Below are positions 5,926 through 7,706 of a DNA stretch of 7,706 nucleotides, one piece after another. The position numbers and the translations under genes are program-made. Positions within the stretch are counted from its first letter, which is position 1, and every line of letters begins with the position of its first letter. The notes under the pieces are model-generated. The model saw only the letters and a list, made by a program, of their open reading frames with translations. It had not been told where the DNA came from and made no database searches. Source of the stretch: Capsulimonas sp. (GTDB taxonomy: Bacteria > Armatimonadota > Armatimonadia > Armatimonadales > Capsulimonadaceae); assembly GCA_025963815.1 (NCBI GenBank), contig JAOQAA010000315.1, positions 1 through 7,706 on the forward strand, given 5' to 3'.

Positions 5926-6942
5926 TCAAACTGACAGGCCGGCGCAGGCGGCGGCGGCAAAAAAGAGCGGGTCTTGGTCCTGATTTCGCCCCATCGTGGT
6001 TACCCCGACTCCCGTCGCACGCAGGCGATCGAGCGCCGGGCCATACCCATCAATGATCCGCACGTCGTGTCGATTGGGAATACCCTGGGGGGCTTCACCG
6101 CTGGGAATCGGGACCACACAGCGCGCGTATGTCAGCTCCAGGGTCGTTTGGGTGTGATGACTGACGCCTTGATGACGCTCACGCGCGTCCCCGGAGGACA
6201 TCCGGACAATGGCGATGGGGAGAGCGCCCAGGCGGGCGGCGGCGTCGAGCACGCCGGCTTGTTCGACGCCGCTGTAACCATAGCGCGTGCCGGTTCCCGC
6301 ATTGCCTGGCCCCTGGCATACGATCGCGGCGTCGGCGTTCGCGACATATTTGGCCGCGAGCAGCGCTGAGTAGAGCGTTACAGTCTCATAATCGCCGCCG
6401 AACGCCTGGCCGCAAGTGATCGAGGCCGACAAAATCCCCTGCGAGCGCGCGGCCCGAATGGTCTTGCTGAAAGCCAGCGGCAGCGCGGCGGCGTCCGTCA
6501 TGACGTATGCGATACGCCGGAGCCCTCGCTCCAGAAGGCCGCACGCCGCAGGGATGACCTGAGAATGGAGCTGTCCGACCAGTACGGGAAAGCCGTCGAG
6601 GCTGCGATCCCAAACCTCGCGATATGAGGGCTGCTCCTCCAGCGTAAGAACGCTGTGCTGGCACGGCAGATAGCGGCCTTTGATGATATGGCCGTCCGTC
6701 GATCCCGAGATGTCCGGACATTGGGTCAGATTTGCAATGACAAAATCCACGCCGCCGGTGCCCAGCTTCAGCGAGAGACCGGTGGTGTTGAGAAGTATCT
6801 CATCGCCGACTCCCACATCGCCCGTGAGACTGCGATAGTTAACGGCGCGCCGCGCCGCGCCGTCAACCATTACCGTCAGATCCTGAGCGTCGGAATCCCA
6901 GTCAGAGACGACTGTCACCTGGCCTCTGGCCTGCGTCAGCAC
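5926..6942 (-). CDS. DUF3866 family protein
   Basis: This 338-residue protein matches DUF3866, a conserved family of unknown function. An N-terminal small beta-rich region (about 5-75, ending LGTGGVDFVIAN) leads to DGHIIKGRY (83-91), GQLHSQ (123-128) and YVMTD (146-150). ITCGQAFGGDYETVT follows at about 175-189, then QGPGNAGTGT (210-219), GYSGVEQ (222-228) and a His-rich segment RHQGVSHHTQTTLE (256-269). The conserved polar and glycine-rich motifs suggest an enzyme with a nucleotide- or phosphate-binding site, which is inference. No signal peptide or membrane segment is evident. The start is GTG at 6942, two bases after the peptidase TAA, giving the family-typical N-terminus; coupling to the peptidase gene is likely. 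GAGAAG lies about ten bases upstream as a weak ribosome-binding site. A 73-base gap separates it from the Nudix ATG. Confidence 0.88.
   Translation of the reverse strand: MLTQARGQVTVVSDWDSDAQDLTVMVDGAARRAVNYRSLTGDVGVGDEILLNTTGLSLKLGTGGVDFVIANLTQCPDISGSTDGHIIKGRYLPCQHSVLTLEEQPSYREVWDRSLDGFPVLVGQLHSQVIPAACGLLERGLRRIAYVMTDAAALPLAFSKTIRAARSQGILSASITCGQAFGGDYETVTLYSALLAAKYVANADAAIVCQGPGNAGTGTRYGYSGVEQAGVLDAAARLGALPIAIVRMSSGDARERHQGVSHHTQTTLELTYARCVVPIPSGEAPQGIPNRHDVRIIDGYGPALDRLRATGVGVTTMGRNQDQDPLFFAAAACAGLSV
6838..6867 (-). repeat. 12-bp inverted repeat inside the DUF3866 coding sequence
   Basis: GTTAACGGCGCG (6838-6849) and CGCGCCGTCAAC (6856-6867) flank a six-base loop and differ by one base from a perfect palindrome. 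In the minus-strand mRNA the mismatch becomes a G·U pair, so the transcript could form a strong 12-bp stem about 75 bases into the gene, over codons for DGAARRAVN. It may be a chance product of Ala/Arg codons. Confidence 0.5.
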
Positions 6943-6944
6943 CC

Positions 6945-7706
6945 TTAGTTCTTCTCGGAGCGGCGCGCCGCCGTCTCGGTAATCGCAAGCACCAGCTGCG
7001 TGCTCGCCACCATGTCGCTGATCTTCACATATTCATCGTGCCGATGGATATTGGTCATGCCGCAGCCGAGCACCGTAGTCGGAACACCGCCCAGGTTGAA
7101 GACATTCGCATCCGCACCGCCGCCGGTCACGCGCGGAAGATACTCCATCCCAATGCTCTCCGCTGCTTCCCTGCCGATTTTCAGGACTTCGCCATCCAGT
7201 CCAAGCACATACCCCTCGTACTCCCGTTCGACCTTGAATTCGACGGTCGCTCCGGCCGCTTCGGCTTCCTCCCGGAAGATCGAAAGCATCAGCTCGCGCT
7301 GCGCGTCCGCCTTTTCCGGATTGCGCGAGCGCGACTCGCATTTCAAATAGCACTCAAAGGGGATGATGTTGGTCGCGGTTCCGCTGTGGATAATCCCGAC
7401 ATTGGCTGTTGTCTCCGGATCGATACGACCGATCTGCATTCGGGCGATCGCCTTCGCGGCGACATGGATCGCCGAGATCCCATCCTCCGGCTGCGCGCCG
7501 GCGTGCGCCGCGCGGCCACGGATCCATACTTCGAACGTATCCTGAGTCGGCGCGCTGTAAACAAATGACCCGACCGGCGGCCCAGCGTCGAGCACGAAGC
7601 CATATTTCGCCTTGATGCGCCGGGGATCCAAATGCTTCGCGCCGACCAGGCCGATTTCCTCGCAGATGGTCAGCAGCAGCTGAATATCACCATGGGGAAT
7701 CTGCTC
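6945..7706 (-). CDS. M20 family metallopeptidase, peptidase T-like (N-terminus outside window)
   Basis: This is a zinc-dependent M20 exopeptidase/aminoacylase-type enzyme, closest in pattern to the peptidase T-like (YqjE) group. The frame is open to the window edge, and 253 C-terminal residues plus TAA are visible. Residues 16-20 are EEIGL, holding the catalytic and metal-bridging Glu pair. VLDAGPPVG (38-46) follows and supplies the next metal-ligand region. The lid/dimerisation domain has the AAHAG motif (H68) and TTANVG. GGGADAN (195-201) and the last zinc-ligand His in NIHRHDEY (H221) complete the site; many relatives have GGSDAN at the former. The first metal ligands (HxD) and roughly the first 110-130 residues lie beyond the window. 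TTG at 7631 is an internal Leu codon, not the start, because the EEIGL motif lies upstream of it. It is the first visible gene of the operon. Confidence 0.92.
   Translation of the reverse strand, partial: EQIPHGDIQLLLTICEEIGLVGAKHLDPRRIKAKYGFVLDAGPPVGSFVYSAPTQDTFEVWIRGRAAHAGAQPEDGISAIHVAAKAIARMQIGRIDPETTANVGIIHSGTATNIIPFECYLKCESRSRNPEKADAQRELMLSIFREEAEAAGATVEFKVEREYEGYVLGLDGEVLKIGREAAESIGMEYLPRVTGGGADANVFNLGGVPTTVLGCGMTNIHRHDEYVKISDMVASTQLVLAITETAARRSEKN

Overview
This 7.7 kb window comes from a moderately GC-rich bacterial chromosome (about 60% GC by eye). It holds ordinary-looking core and accessory metabolic genes, with no phage, transposon, CRISPR or RNA gene visible. The taxon cannot be fixed from the sequence. 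A DUF3866 protein next to a NudF-type Nudix hydrolase and a peptidase T-like M20 peptidase suggests a Firmicutes, Chloroflexi or Armatimonadota-type lineage rather than a proteobacterium. Armatimonadota is my best guess, as inference only.

Layout. (1) Positions 3-1229, plus strand: the C-terminal two thirds of an ABC-F translation-factor-type ATPase, cut by the window edge. (2) Positions 1230-1478: a convergent intergenic gap with three copies of a GC-rich palindromic repeat, one inverted relative to the other two. (3) Positions 1479-2696, minus: an AI-2E/PerM-family membrane transporter with its own promoter, probably read from a leaderless or nearly leaderless mRNA. (4) Positions 2721-2753, minus: a strong intrinsic terminator. 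(5) Positions 2771-7706, minus: a tightly packed probable operon, in transcription order M20 peptidase (partial), DUF3866 protein, Nudix ADP-ribose pyrophosphatase, xylose-isomerase-like TIM-barrel isomerase/epimerase, a divergent isocitrate/isopropylmalate dehydrogenase relative, and a DUF2721 membrane protein.

In the operon, the peptidase/DUF3866 and dehydrogenase/DUF2721 pairs are separated by only 1-2 bases, which implies translational coupling. The other gaps are 23-73 bases. Together the genes look like housekeeping or salvage functions: peptide turnover, clearance of ADP-ribose, sugar or sugar-phosphate isomerisation, and a beta-decarboxylating dehydrogenase. A shared pathway is possible but not shown.

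The points most worth following up are the dehydrogenase, whose motifs mix those of several subfamilies and lack the usual cofactor-specificity residues; the compact terminator/promoter overlap with a predicted leaderless transcript; the DUF3866 protein of unknown function in this operon; and the palindromic repeat family with a compensatory stem change. I see no convincing wholly new system.
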